NCBI GenBank assembly: GCA_012735435.1
Contig: JAAYHH010000038.1
Location: forward strand, 1-39,643
Length of the DNA stretch: 39,643 nt
Origin: Bacillota bacterium
GTDB taxonomy: Bacteria > Bacillota > Limnochordia > DTU087
Reading direction: 5' to 3'
Shown: in pieces, positions 27,737 through 37,241 of the stretch
How positions within the stretch are numbered: the first letter of the stretch is position 1
How the letters are laid out: every line of letters begins with the position of its first letter
Made by a program: the position numbers and the translations under genes
The notes under the pieces: generated by a model
The model's database searches: none
Seen by the model: the letters and a program-made list of their open reading frames with translations, nothing else
Told to the model about the DNA's origin: nothing

Positions 27737-29293
27737 TCACGGCTGACCGCCGGCCGTGACGGCCTCCGGAGGTGTAACCTCAACTCTAATCCAATGGGCA
27801 AGCCGCGGCAGATGGCCGACATCGGCGGGTTCGATGACTATAGAGGCAGCATCTAGGACCTTGGCCATTTCATCTACTTCCCGCCGTTCAAGTCCCGCAA
27901 AAAGTGCCGCAAGCTGAGCCTCCGGCAGCCGCCTGTGAACCGGCGCCGCAGCTTCCCCTGACAGCACAATATTACCATCTTCAACTGATGCCGACAACTG
28001 CTCTATTTCAAACTTGGGCTGAAACAGCACCAGATCTTCAGGCAGCCGTGCCTCCATTTCCTGCCGCAAAAGCTCCCCCAACTCCTGCCTGCGGAAGGAT
28101 TCTCCAAGGGCCCGGAAGCGGGCAGTCACTTTTACAGTCTCAACCTCTTGGCCGATTTCGGCCTCCGACTGGGAGCTCTCTTTTTCCAGCTGTACCGATT
28201 CTAGAATGAGGACAAATCCTTCCTCATCGGCCTTTGCCTGGAGAATTTCCGCTGCCTTAAGGCCTGCCTGCCTTCTGCAGGCAGCCTCAGCCCGTTCAAT
28301 ATCTGCTGAAGTTACCTGGATCTGCTGAACACTGGCACCGCCCCGGAAAGGCTCTGGATTCCGCACTGCAAGCCGCTCTTCCCAGGCGCTGTCGGCAAAA
28401 AACCGCACCCTTCCAGCTGCCACATTTCCCTCTTCACCGGGCTCCAGTGCCGTTACGGTAACTTCCTTCTGGCCCGCCCGGACTCCTGTGGCTACATCGA
28501 GAAAATACTCGGTGCTGCGGCCCGGCACCACCACCGAAGCATCGGTCTCAAAAACGATTCCTTCACCGGTCTTGAGGCGGGTCCCTTTGGGAACCTCCAC
28601 CGGCTCATCCCCTTCGTTGATAAACACAACTGTCCCCCGGGCAGGGGCTGTACCCAAGATCTGACTGCCGGTGGCCGACACCACCGCTTCGGTTTCAATC
28701 ACTGCAGTGACTGGATATAGGGGGAGCACAGGCTGATCTGAAGGGACTGCCGTCCCATCCCTAGACACGCCTAAAAGTTCAAACCCCTGACGGTACACCA
28801 AGACCTCAGGCGTCACTACTACCCTGACTTTAGGGACATATAGGTAATACAAAAGTCCAATGGCTAAAGCAGCTATGACCAAGACCGCCAGCTGCTGGGT
28901 ACTAAACAGCCTGCGCCTGGTCCCGGCTGCTGTGAAGGAGCCGCCGGCTGCACCTTTCCCTTCATCTTCCCCAGACACCGCTTCCCCCTCCTGAAGCAGC
29001 CCAAGAGCTCTATACAACTCATATTCATTGGGGTAGCAGTCGATTTCCCCATCCTCTGCAAGGGCCTTCACAACCGGGTCATCGCTGATAATCACCACCC
29101 GGCGCTCTAGGTCATCGGCATACTGCTTCAAAAGCCTTAAATTCACTGGGTTTTTCAGTACAGAGGATTGGGCGTGATCGATAAAAACAGCCAGAGGATC
29201 TTCTGACGTCCGCAGGGCTGCCATCAAGTTCTGAAGCTCATCGGCAGGCTCTATTCGATAGACTGGTTTTTCTTCAAAGCCCAGTTTGCCCAC
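27737..29293 (-). CDS. Single-pass membrane protein with baseplate J/gp47-like extracytoplasmic domain
   Basis: N-terminal Rossmann-like DPLAVFIDHAQSSVLKNPVNLRLLKQYADDLERRVVIISDDPVVKALAED; TM LAVLVIAALAIGLLYYLYV; ARGTVVFINEGDEPVEVPKGTRLKTGEGIVFETDASVVVPG repeat-like domain. Confidence 0.75.
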   Translation of the reverse strand: MGKLGFEEKPVYRIEPADELQNLMAALRTSEDPLAVFIDHAQSSVLKNPVNLRLLKQYADDLERRVVIISDDPVVKALAEDGEIDCYPNEYELYRALGLLQEGEAVSGEDEGKGAAGGSFTAAGTRRRLFSTQQLAVLVIAALAIGLLYYLYVPKVRVVVTPEVLVYRQGFELLGVSRDGTAVPSDQPVLPLYPVTAVIETEAVVSATGSQILGTAPARGTVVFINEGDEPVEVPKGTRLKTGEGIVFETDASVVVPGRSTEYFLDVATGVRAGQKEVTVTALEPGEEGNVAAGRVRFFADSAWEERLAVRNPEPFRGGASVQQIQVTSADIERAEAACRRQAGLKAAEILQAKADEEGFVLILESVQLEKESSQSEAEIGQEVETVKVTARFRALGESFRRQELGELLRQEMEARLPEDLVLFQPKFEIEQLSASVEDGNIVLSGEAAAPVHRRLPEAQLAALFAGLERREVDEMAKVLDAASIVIEPADVGHLPRLAHWIRVEVTPPEAVTAGGQP

Positions 29294-29332
29294 CCCCTCC
29301 TGAAGTGTGGGGTAACTTTCCAGCGCCAGACT

Positions 29333-29608
29333 TCACCCCGTCCGGGTGTGAGTTCCCGCGCGCTGCATGTAGCTTTCAACTAATTCAGAGAGAAGCTCGT
29401 CCCTTTCCACAGTGCGGATCAGCGTCCGGGCTTCTCGGTGAGATGTGATATATGTGGGGTCCCCCGACATCAAATAGCCTACCAATTGGGCAACAGGATC
29501 ATACCCTCTTTCTTCCAAGGCGGCAAAAACCCGTGTGAGCACCATGGCCGCCCGGGAGCGGGAAGATCCATAGTTATATAAGGTTGTTTCGTCCCGGAGT
29601 CTATCCAT
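29333..29608 (-). CDS. IreB family regulatory phosphoprotein (YrzL/DUF965)
   Basis: ETTLYNYGSSRSRAAMVLTRVFAALEERGYDPVAQLVGYLMSGDPTYITSHREARTLIRTVERDELLSELVESYM. Start MDRLRDET at 29608, not 29701. Confidence 0.93.
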   Translation of the reverse strand: MDRLRDETTLYNYGSSRSRAAMVLTRVFAALEERGYDPVAQLVGYLMSGDPTYITSHREARTLIRTVERDELLSELVESYMQRAGTHTRTG

Positions 29609-29680
29609 ATGAACACCCCCCTGGTCTATCCACCTCACCTTGCATATTCTGGAATTTAAGTAACATTCCTGCCCATTGCA

Positions 29681-29712
29681 AAAAAACAAGCGGGACGCCA
29701 AACGCCCCGCTC
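29681..29712 (-). terminator. Intrinsic terminator downstream of alaS
   Basis: Minus strand AGCGGGGCG-TTTGG-CGTCCCGCT-TGTTTTTTTG; strong GC stem and U-run. Confidence 0.92.
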
Positions 29713-29731
29713 ATCGGCATAGATTACAATT

Positions 29732-32380
29732 CTAAACCGCTGCCAGCTGCTTCTTGATGCTTTCTACCGCCAGCTCTAACGCAGCATCGATCTTGGCCGG
29801 CTCCCTGCCGCCGGCTTGGGCCATATCGGGCCTGCCGCCGCCTCCGCCGCCGGCAGCTTGGGCTGCCACCTTCACTATGTCCCCAGCCTTAATACCCTGC
29901 TTGACGATGTCCGGAGTCACCATGGCTAGGAACAGAGCCTTATCTCCAAAGGCGGAACCAAGGAGAATGACGCCACTTCCCAGCTTCTCCCGCAGGCGAT
30001 CGCCCAGGGTCCGAAGGGCCGCAGCATCCAAACCTTCTACTTTAGCCGCCAATACCTTTAGACCTGCTATTTCCTCAACCTGCTGCAGCAGCTCGCCGCT
30101 CTGGGCTGCAGCCAGCTTCGCCTTCAACCGGTCTACCTCCCGGGCAAGTTCCCGGTTTTCCTGCAGCAGCTTGTCGATCCGTTCCGGCAGCTCAGCAGCG
30201 GTAGTCTGAAGCTTTTCAGCTGCCTGGTGGAGCACTGCCTCTTGGACCGCGACATGCTTAACAGCTGCTTTGCCGGTCAAAGCTTCAATCCGGCGCACAC
30301 CAGCCGCTACAGCCCCTTCGCTGATGATCTTGAAAAGCCCCAACTCTCCGGTACGTCGTACATGGGTACCTCCACACAGCTCTCTGCTGTAATCCCCAAC
30401 ACTGATGACCCGCACCCGCTCTTCGTATTTCTCATCGAACAATGCAATGGCTCCATCGGCCCGGGCCTCATCGAGGCTCATTTCCACCGCGGTAACTTCC
30501 AGATTCTCCCGGATCCGATCATTTACCAGTTTTTCCACCCGGTCCAGTTCCTCCCTGGTAAGGGCACTGAGGTGGGTAAAGTCAAACCGGAGGCGATCCG
30601 GCTCCACTAAAGAACCTGCCTGGTTGACATGTTGACCCAGCACCTCTTTCAGGGCCTTGTGGAGCAAATGGGTTGCTGTATGATGACAGGCCGCTCCCTG
30701 CCGATTGCGCTGGTAGACCGTAGCCATCACGATATCTCCGGTCTTTAAAAGACCTGAGGTCACCCGGCCCTTGTGGATGATGAGCCCTTCCACCGGGCGC
30801 TCAACTTCCGTGATTTCAACGGCTCCGTGGCCGCCGGTAACTGTGCCGGTATCGGCAACCTGACCGCCGCCCTCGGCATAAAAGGGCGTCTTGGCAAGGA
30901 CCAGCTCAACCTCCTGGCCCATCTCTGCCTTGTCAGCGGCCTGGCCGTCAACCAGTAAAGCTTCGATCTTGGTCTCAACCTCTAGCTGGTCATATCCTAC
31001 AAACTGGCTGGTATGTTCTTTCGCCAGCTCAACGTAAATGCTGTCATCTTCACTGCCCAAGTAGCCTGTCTGTCCCCTCGCGGCTCTAGCCCTCTGCCGC
31101 TGTTCATCCATCCGCTGGGCAAATTCCTCTTCGTCTACCTCCATGTCCTCTTCTGCCAAGATCTCCTTGGTCAGCTCCAGGGGAAAGCCGTAGGTATCAT
31201 ACAGGCGGAAGGCATCTTCGCCGGACAACCGGTTCTGATTCTGGCCCTTAAGATCCTCCACAAGGTCCTTGAGAATCTTGAGACCTTGATCCAAAGTTGC
31301 CTGGAATCTCTCTTCTTCAGTGCGGATAACCTCCAAAATATAATCCCGACGCTGGATCAGTTCAGGATAGGCCTCTCCCATGGTATCCATGACCGCCTGG
31401 GCTATCTGGGGCAAGAAGATATCCCTGATGCCCAAAAGCCGGCCGTACCGGACCGCCCGCCTGAGCAAGCGCCTAAGGACATATCCCCGGCCTTCGTTGC
31501 TGGGCAGGACACCGTCTGACACCAGGAAAGTGACGCTCCGGGCATGATCCGCGATCACCCTCAGTGCTACTTCCGAAGCCTCAGATTCATCATGATCAGT
31601 TTCAATCAGCTTGGACACTGCATCCATGACAGAACGGAGGGCATCGGTCTCAAAAATACTGTCTACACCTTGGAGAATTGCAGCTGCCCGGTCGAGTCCC
31701 ATCCCTGTATCAATCCCGGTCTGTTCCAAGGGGATTAGGTTGCCGGCTTCATCCTGGTGGTACTGGATAAATACCAGATTCCAAAACTCCAAGTACCGCT
31801 CGCAGTCGCATCCGGGCTTGCAGTCCGGTGATCCGCACCCATACTCAGGACCCCGGTCAAGATGAAGCTCTGAGCAGGGACCGCAGGGTCCCACACCGAT
31901 TTCCCAGAAATTGTCCTCCCGCCCCAACCGCACGATGCGGTCCTCGGGAACACCGATCTCCTCATTCCAAATCTGAAATGCTTCATCATCATCCAGATAG
32001 ATGGTTACCCACAAGCGGTCAACGGGAAGTCCCAGATGTTCTGTGGTAAATTCCCAAGCCCAATGGATGGCTTCCCGCTTGAAGTAGTCGCCGAAGGAGA
32101 AATTCCCAAGCATTTCGAAGAATGTCCCATGGCGGTCGGTTTTCCCGACGTTATCGATATCTGCCGTGCGCAGGCAGCGCTGGCAGGTTGTAATCCTAGT
32201 AGACGGCGGCTTCTCTTTGCCTAAAAAATACGGCTTGAAGGGCACCATGCCGGCTCCTGTCAAGAGCAATGTCGGATCCCCGTGGGGGATCAGCGAAGCA
32301 CTGGGCAGCCGCTTATGGCCTTTACCCTCGAAAAATTGCAAAAACGTCTCCCGCAGTTGATGTACACTCATGTATTTCAT
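29732..32380 (-). CDS. alaS: Alanyl-tRNA synthetase
   Basis: LRETFLQFFEGKGHKRLPSASLIPHGDPTLLLTGAGMVPFKPYFLG; HTATHLLHKAL; SRELCGGTHVRRTGELG. Confidence 0.98.
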   Translation of the reverse strand: MKYMSVHQLRETFLQFFEGKGHKRLPSASLIPHGDPTLLLTGAGMVPFKPYFLGKEKPPSTRITTCQRCLRTADIDNVGKTDRHGTFFEMLGNFSFGDYFKREAIHWAWEFTTEHLGLPVDRLWVTIYLDDDEAFQIWNEEIGVPEDRIVRLGREDNFWEIGVGPCGPCSELHLDRGPEYGCGSPDCKPGCDCERYLEFWNLVFIQYHQDEAGNLIPLEQTGIDTGMGLDRAAAILQGVDSIFETDALRSVMDAVSKLIETDHDESEASEVALRVIADHARSVTFLVSDGVLPSNEGRGYVLRRLLRRAVRYGRLLGIRDIFLPQIAQAVMDTMGEAYPELIQRRDYILEVIRTEEERFQATLDQGLKILKDLVEDLKGQNQNRLSGEDAFRLYDTYGFPLELTKEILAEEDMEVDEEEFAQRMDEQRQRARAARGQTGYLGSEDDSIYVELAKEHTSQFVGYDQLEVETKIEALLVDGQAADKAEMGQEVELVLAKTPFYAEGGGQVADTGTVTGGHGAVEITEVERPVEGLIIHKGRVTSGLLKTGDIVMATVYQRNRQGAACHHTATHLLHKALKEVLGQHVNQAGSLVEPDRLRFDFTHLSALTREELDRVEKLVNDRIRENLEVTAVEMSLDEARADGAIALFDEKYEERVRVISVGDYSRELCGGTHVRRTGELGLFKIISEGAVAAGVRRIEALTGKAAVKHVAVQEAVLHQAAEKLQTTAAELPERIDKLLQENRELAREVDRLKAKLAAAQSGELLQQVEEIAGLKVLAAKVEGLDAAALRTLGDRLREKLGSGVILLGSAFGDKALFLAMVTPDIVKQGIKAGDIVKVAAQAAGGGGGGRPDMAQAGGREPAKIDAALELAVESIKKQLAAV

Positions 32381-32486
32381 TCATTATGGGCGGTGTCCTC
32401 AGCTGGTTTATCCGAACAAAAAAAGCCGCCCGCTCCCTCCCTTATGCCCTGTGCTTTGCACAGTGAGCAGACTCGCATTAAAATCA

Positions 32487-32519
32487 GGGCCTACCGCCTC
32501 TATATTGGCGATAGTGCCC
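32487..32519. terminator. Hairpin between the AI-2E permease gene and alaS (possible terminator)
   Basis: gggc-ctaccgcc-tctatatt-ggcgatag-t-gccc: 12 bp with one bulge; weak U-run on the minus side (TGATTTTAA). Confidence 0.5.
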
Positions 32520-32559
32520 ATTATTTACAGGATTATCATAACTAAGCAGCATCCTTTTG

Positions 32560-33582
32560 TCAACCGCAGACCCTTAACACACGACCTATAAAGGAAACGA
32601 CCACCCTGAGGGTGGCAGCTGCCGGCACAGCCAGCAAGATGCCGCCAACTCCGAACAGATTGCCCCCCGCCATCAGGGCAAAGATGGTTACAACAGGGTG
32701 CAGTCCCACCCTAACCCCGAGAATCCGGGGTGATAGGATCACAGCTTCCAATTGATTGACAGCAGTAAAGAGCAAAACAACCCAGAGGGCTTTCCACGGC
32801 GAATCTAGAAAGGCGAACATCACCGCGGGAATACCCCCAAGGATCGGCCCCAGGTAAGGAATCAGATCAAAGATGCCGGCGATAAGGCCCAGCAAGACGG
32901 CAAACTGGACATCCAACAGGACCAAGCCCAGGGTGATCAATACTCCTACTATAAGAGAAATTATCAGCCTTCCCAGGACGAAGCCGGCCAGCACGCCGTC
33001 GATCTCCTGGATGAGCAGGACAAAGGCCGGCCGAAAGGAATCGGGAATTGCCTCCACCCAGCGCTCGCTGATTGTATCCCAATCCAGCAGAATGTAATAG
33101 GCCAAAACCGGTGCCAGTGTAAACCAGAGGAGCTTAGAAAAGATCCCCACTAGAAAATCCACCAGCTGGCGGGCAAACTGCTGAATCAGCTGCTCCGAGC
33201 GCTGGATCATGTTATTGATTGCTTCCTGCAGGTTAACCGGTAGAGGCAGCCGCTTCAGGTCACCAACAGCACCCCGGGTAAGATCCTCGATCTTGTTGGT
33301 TTGCCTCGGCAGGCGGGCCAGCACTTGATTGAGCTCAGCGATCAAACTGGGGATGAAGGCATAGAACAAAATACTGACTACTACAGCAAACCCCAGGTAG
33401 ACCACGAGAATCGCGGCCGACCGGGGTACTTGACGTTCCTCCAGCTTTCTTACCAGGGGGTTGGCCAGGTAGGCTATTGCCGCCCCCAGGATAAAGGGAG
33501 CTAAGATTCCCCTCACGGCGTAGAGGAAAAGCAAGGCTGCAGCAAGGCCCACCCCGTACAAGACGTACCTGAAATGCAGCAT
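32560..33582 (-). CDS. AI-2E family transporter / permease (PerM-like)
   Basis: GILAPFILGAAIAYLANPLVRKLEER; ILGVRVGLHPVVTIFALMAGGNLFGVGGILLAVPAAATLRVV. Confidence 0.92.
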   Translation of the reverse strand: MLHFRYVLYGVGLAAALLFLYAVRGILAPFILGAAIAYLANPLVRKLEERQVPRSAAILVVYLGFAVVVSILFYAFIPSLIAELNQVLARLPRQTNKIEDLTRGAVGDLKRLPLPVNLQEAINNMIQRSEQLIQQFARQLVDFLVGIFSKLLWFTLAPVLAYYILLDWDTISERWVEAIPDSFRPAFVLLIQEIDGVLAGFVLGRLIISLIVGVLITLGLVLLDVQFAVLLGLIAGIFDLIPYLGPILGGIPAVMFAFLDSPWKALWVVLLFTAVNQLEAVILSPRILGVRVGLHPVVTIFALMAGGNLFGVGGILLAVPAAATLRVVVSFIGRVLRVCG

Positions 33583-33591
33583 ACCGTCTTG

Positions 33592-33837
33592 TTAGTCCTT
33601 CAAAGAGCGCCAGCCGGCCCTGGCCATTTCCCTGCCCGACTGCCAGGCGGAACCCATTCTGTGGGCCCTATCCCGAAGAGCGGTGATGGTGCGCCGGGCT
33701 GACTGCCGGACCTGGCGGTCCCTTTCTAAAAGCATCCTTTCTGTGGCGCTGTCTGTTCTCAGCATCCAGTAGGCGCCCACAGCAGCACCGATCAGCCCAC
33801 CGTAAATCAGACCCTTCATAAAGCGAGAATTCATCAC
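33592..33837 (-). CDS. Small YtxH-like protein with N-terminal Gly-rich membrane helix
   Basis: MKGLIYGGLIGAAVGAYWMLRT followed by a basic amphipathic helix. Confidence 0.6.
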   Translation of the reverse strand: MMNSRFMKGLIYGGLIGAAVGAYWMLRTDSATERMLLERDRQVRQSARRTITALRDRAHRMGSAWQSGREMARAGWRSLKD

Positions 33838-33973
33838 ATTCTCCTCCTTGTGTGCAGGCTGCCCTCAAGGTGACGCTGCAGTGGAACCACCGCAGGCTAG
33901 TTGGATATTTCTCTATCACCCAAAAGTAGTATGTCCGATTTAACGGCGGCCCATAAAAGGAACAACTGCACAC

Positions 33974-35074
33974 CTAGGGAGAAAAAACCACTTTCCGCTG
34001 GATAACTCCCCCACCGATCACCACATCTCCCTGATACCAAACAACCGCCTGACCCGGTGTGACCGCCCGCTGGGGTTCATGGAAAACGGTGATTACCCTG
34101 CCTCCTTCTCCAGGTCGAATCACCGCTTTAGCTGGACGATAATTGTACCGGATCTTAGCTTCAACCTCCAGCTCATCCTCTAGATCATGGATGGCAATCC
34201 AGTTGACCATTCCCGCCTCCAGCCCCTCGGCGAAAACGTCTCGGTTCCTGCCTACCACCACACGGTTGTTGTCCGCATCAAGTTCCACTACATACAAAGG
34301 CTCGGGGCTGGAGATGCCCAGTCCTTTCCGCTGACCGATGGTATAAAAGGCTAGACCCTCGTGGCGGCCAAGCACATTGCCATCCAAATCTACGATGTCC
34401 CCGGGCCGGCGGCTTTCAGGAGCATTCTGCCGCAGAAACTGGCGGTAATCATTGTTGGGAACGAAGCAGATCTCCTGGCTGTCAGGCTTACTTGCAACAT
34501 CCAGCCCAAACCTGGCAGCCATCTCCCGGACCTCGCTCTTGCGGTACTCTCCCAGGGGAAAGAGTGTATGGGCCAACTGTGCTTGGGTCATACCGTAAAG
34601 GGCATAGGTCTGGTCCTTGCTCTCATCTCTCCCCCGCCGGAGAAGGTATCTGCCTGAACCTTGGTCCAGCTCTATCCTGGCATAATGGCCGGTGGCCACA
34701 TAATCTGCATCCAGCTGCTGAGCCTTCCGCCAAAGGGAGCCAAACTTAATCTCTTGATTGCACAAAATGCAGGGATTGGGGGTCCTGCCCTCCAAGTATT
34801 CCCGGGTAAAGGGCTCAATCACCGCTTCGGCAAAGGCTTCCTGCAGATTGATTACATAATACGGAATATCCAGCTGGGCGGCTACCCTCCGGGCATCCTC
34901 GACAGCGTACAAGGAGCAGCAGCCGCCTTCCATGGTCTCCTGACCGGGCTGCCAGATCTGCATGGTGATTCCAATAACATCATAGCCCTGTTCTTTCAGC
35001 AAAGCGGCAGCCACTGAGCTGTCAACACCGCCGCTCATGGCGACAATAACCCGTTTCTGCTTGGAATTAGCCAT
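33974..35074 (-). CDS. mnmA: tRNA-specific 2-thiouridylase MnmA
   Basis: [71 protein letters not shown] at 35074 overlaps the iscU stop. Confidence 0.97.
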   Translation of the reverse strand: MANSKQKRVIVAMSGGVDSSVAAALLKEQGYDVIGITMQIWQPGQETMEGGCCSLYAVEDARRVAAQLDIPYYVINLQEAFAEAVIEPFTREYLEGRTPNPCILCNQEIKFGSLWRKAQQLDADYVATGHYARIELDQGSGRYLLRRGRDESKDQTYALYGMTQAQLAHTLFPLGEYRKSEVREMAARFGLDVASKPDSQEICFVPNNDYRQFLRQNAPESRRPGDIVDLDGNVLGRHEGLAFYTIGQRKGLGISSPEPLYVVELDADNNRVVVGRNRDVFAEGLEAGMVNWIAIHDLEDELEVEAKIRYNYRPAKAVIRPGEGGRVITVFHEPQRAVTPGQAVVWYQGDVVIGGGVIQRKVVFSP

Positions 35075-35456
35075 TATTCTCTTCGGCACCCTTTTGCTTA
35101 GCCAGGTAATCGTCGATTGCCTTCCGGAGAGCATCTGCCGCTAAATTGGAGCAGTGCATCTTTACCGGCGGCAGGCCGTCCAAGGCTTCAGCTACGGCGG
35201 TGTTGCTGATCTGCATTGCTTCTTCTATTGTCTTGCCCTTCACCAGTTCAGTAATCATGCTGCTGGTGGCAATGGCGGCACCGCAGCCGAAGGTCTTGAA
35301 CCGGGCATCGACGATGCGGCCGTCTTCAACTTTGATCCACAGTTTCATTATGTCCCCGCAGACCGCGTTTCCTTCAACACCGACCCCGTCGGCATCGGGT
35401 ATCTCCCCTACATTGCGGGGATTTGTAAAATGATCCATCACCTTTTCACTGTACAT
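35067..35456 (-). CDS. Fe-S cluster/sulfur scaffold protein IscU/NifU
   Basis: [85 protein letters not shown]. Confidence 0.95.
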   Translation of the reverse strand: MYSEKVMDHFTNPRNVGEIPDADGVGVEGNAVCGDIMKLWIKVEDGRIVDARFKTFGCGAAIATSSMITELVKGKTIEEAMQISNTAVAEALDGLPPVKMHCSNLAADALRKAIDDYLAKQKGAEENNG

Positions 35457-35489
35457 GGCTCTGAGCTCCCCCTCCCAAAGTCTGTCTTC

Positions 35490-36671
35490 TCAATGTGTCT
35501 TGCAGAATGCATCGGCATCGTACAGGGGCGACATCTGCCGCAGCCTGTCTACAATCCCGGGCAGAACCTCCAGCACAGTATCTATGTCCGCGGCCGACGT
35601 ACCCCTGCCCAAGGTCATCCGCAGGGACCCGTGGGCAATCTCATGGGGCAAGCCCAGAGCCAGCAGCACATGGGATGGTTCTAAGGAACCTGACGTACAG
35701 GCTGAGCCGCTGGAGGCAGCGATCCCCTGCATATCTAAATTAAGCAAGAGCGACTCTCCCTCAATAAACTCAAAGCACACATTCACATTGCCGGGGAGGC
35801 GCTCCTCTGGATGCCCATTGAGCCGGGTGTGGGGTATTCTTTCCATTATGCCGCTGATCAACCTATCCCTCAGCTCCCGCTGCCGCTCAATCTCCTTGTC
35901 CATTTCCAAAGCAGCCAACACCAAGGCCTCGGCCATCCCCACAATTCCCGCCACATTCTCTGTCCCTGCCCGGCGGTTGTGCTCCTGGGCACCGCCGTGG
36001 ATCAAGGGATCCAGCCTGACCCCCCGGCGCACATACAAGGCACCGACACCCTTGGGACCGTAAAATTTGTGGGCAGACAGGCTCAAAAGGTCCACCCCCA
36101 GCTCTTGGACATTAACCGGGATATGGCCCACTGTCTGTACCGCATCGGTGTGGAACAGGATCTTCCGCTCCTTGAGGATCTTGCTGATCTCGGCAATGGG
36201 CTGGATAGTCCCGATCTCATTATTGGCGTGCATGATACTTACCAAAATCGTCTCCGGGGTCAAAGCCGCGGCTACTGCCGCTGGATCCACCAAGCCATAT
36301 GAGTCCACAGGCAGCACGGTAATTCTAAAGCCGTGTTTCTCCAGATACCGGCACGTGTTGTATACCGCGTGGTGTTCGATGGCCGATGTAATTATATGGT
36401 TGCCCCGATCCTTCAGGGCAAAGGCTGCACCCTTGATGGCCAAATTGTCTGCCTCGGAGCCCCCTGATGTGAAAATGATCTCCCTGGGTGATGCTCCCAG
36501 AATCGTCGCGATTCTATCCCGAGCCCTGTCTAGAGCCTTCCGGGCTTCCCTGCCCTCTCCATAGATGCTGGATGGGTTTCCGTGCTGCTCCTTGAGAAAG
36601 GGCAGCATCGCCTCCAGAACCTCCGGGCGCAGTGGTGTCGTCGATGCATGGTCTAAGTATATCCGCTTCAC
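35490..36671 (-). CDS. Cysteine desulfurase (IscS/NifS)
   Basis: [93 protein letters not shown] start at 36671. Confidence 0.96.
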   Translation of the reverse strand: MKRIYLDHASTTPLRPEVLEAMLPFLKEQHGNPSSIYGEGREARKALDRARDRIATILGASPREIIFTSGGSEADNLAIKGAAFALKDRGNHIITSAIEHHAVYNTCRYLEKHGFRITVLPVDSYGLVDPAAVAAALTPETILVSIMHANNEIGTIQPIAEISKILKERKILFHTDAVQTVGHIPVNVQELGVDLLSLSAHKFYGPKGVGALYVRRGVRLDPLIHGGAQEHNRRAGTENVAGIVGMAEALVLAALEMDKEIERQRELRDRLISGIMERIPHTRLNGHPEERLPGNVNVCFEFIEGESLLLNLDMQGIAASSGSACTSGSLEPSHVLLALGLPHEIAHGSLRMTLGRGTSAADIDTVLEVLPGIVDRLRQMSPLYDADAFCKTH

Positions 36672-36688
36672 TTCTACACCCCCTGGTA

Positions 36689-37141
36689 TCAACAATGGCC
36701 CTTGCCGGAATCCTCTGGGGCGGCATCTTGCGGCGCTTCTTTGCACAAATCGGCTAAGCTGGTGGAATCCAAGACTTCGATCATGCTGTCCCGGAGCCTT
36801 TCCCAAAGGCCCCGGGTAGGGCAGTGGGCATGGCGCTCACAACCGGCCTCAGCATCTAGATCAACACAGCTCACCGGCGCTATCGGTCCTTCAAGGGCCC
36901 GGATCACATCTCCAACGCTGATTTTCTCCGGAGGCAGAGCCAGTTCATATCCGCCCCTGGCTCCCCGGATGCCCCTGACCAGCCCTGCTTTTCGTAATGT
37001 GCCCATCAACTGCTCCAGGTAATTCTCCGAAAGGGCCTGCTTCTCCGCCACCACCTTAAGCGGCACCGGGCCTTGGCCGTGGGCCATGGCCAGTTCGTAC
37101 ATAGCCCTAATTCCATAACCGCCTTTGGTAGAAATTCGCAA
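36689..37141 (-). CDS. Rrf2 family regulator, IscR-like
   Basis: [82 protein letters not shown] cysteine motif. TTG start at 37141 with AGGGGGT SD. Confidence 0.93.
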   Translation of the reverse strand: MRISTKGGYGIRAMYELAMAHGQGPVPLKVVAEKQALSENYLEQLMGTLRKAGLVRGIRGARGGYELALPPEKISVGDVIRALEGPIAPVSCVDLDAEAGCERHAHCPTRGLWERLRDSMIEVLDSTSLADLCKEAPQDAAPEDSGKGHC

Positions 37142-37195
37142 TGCGCTGCTACCCCCTAAGCTAATTCCGACCACTTCACTAGGAATTCCAAACAC

Positions 37196-37224
37196 ATAAT
37201 AGCACTCGGTTTAGGGAGTGTCAA
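37196..37224 (-). promoter_or_regulatory. SigA-type promoter of the iscR-iscS-iscU-mnmA operon
   Basis: Minus strand TTGACA(37224-37219) CTCCCTAAACCGAGTGC TATTAT(37201-37196): perfect -35, 17-nt spacer, 5/6 -10, TGC extended element. Confidence 0.9.
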
Positions 37225-37241
37225 TATGTTTTTTGGGTGAT

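Noticed and set aside
27737-29293. Prophage or contractile injection system based on the baseplate-J-like protein
   Set aside because: All neighbours are conserved chromosomal genes; no sheath, tube, portal, integrase or lysis genes in the window.
32411-32430. T-run after GGGCGGC (minus strand) as a terminator
   Set aside because: No complementary GCCGCCC arm nearby, so no terminator hairpin.
32381-32559. T-box riboswitch upstream of alaS
   Set aside because: No GGGTGGNACCGCG-type T-box or antiterminator could be found in the leader.
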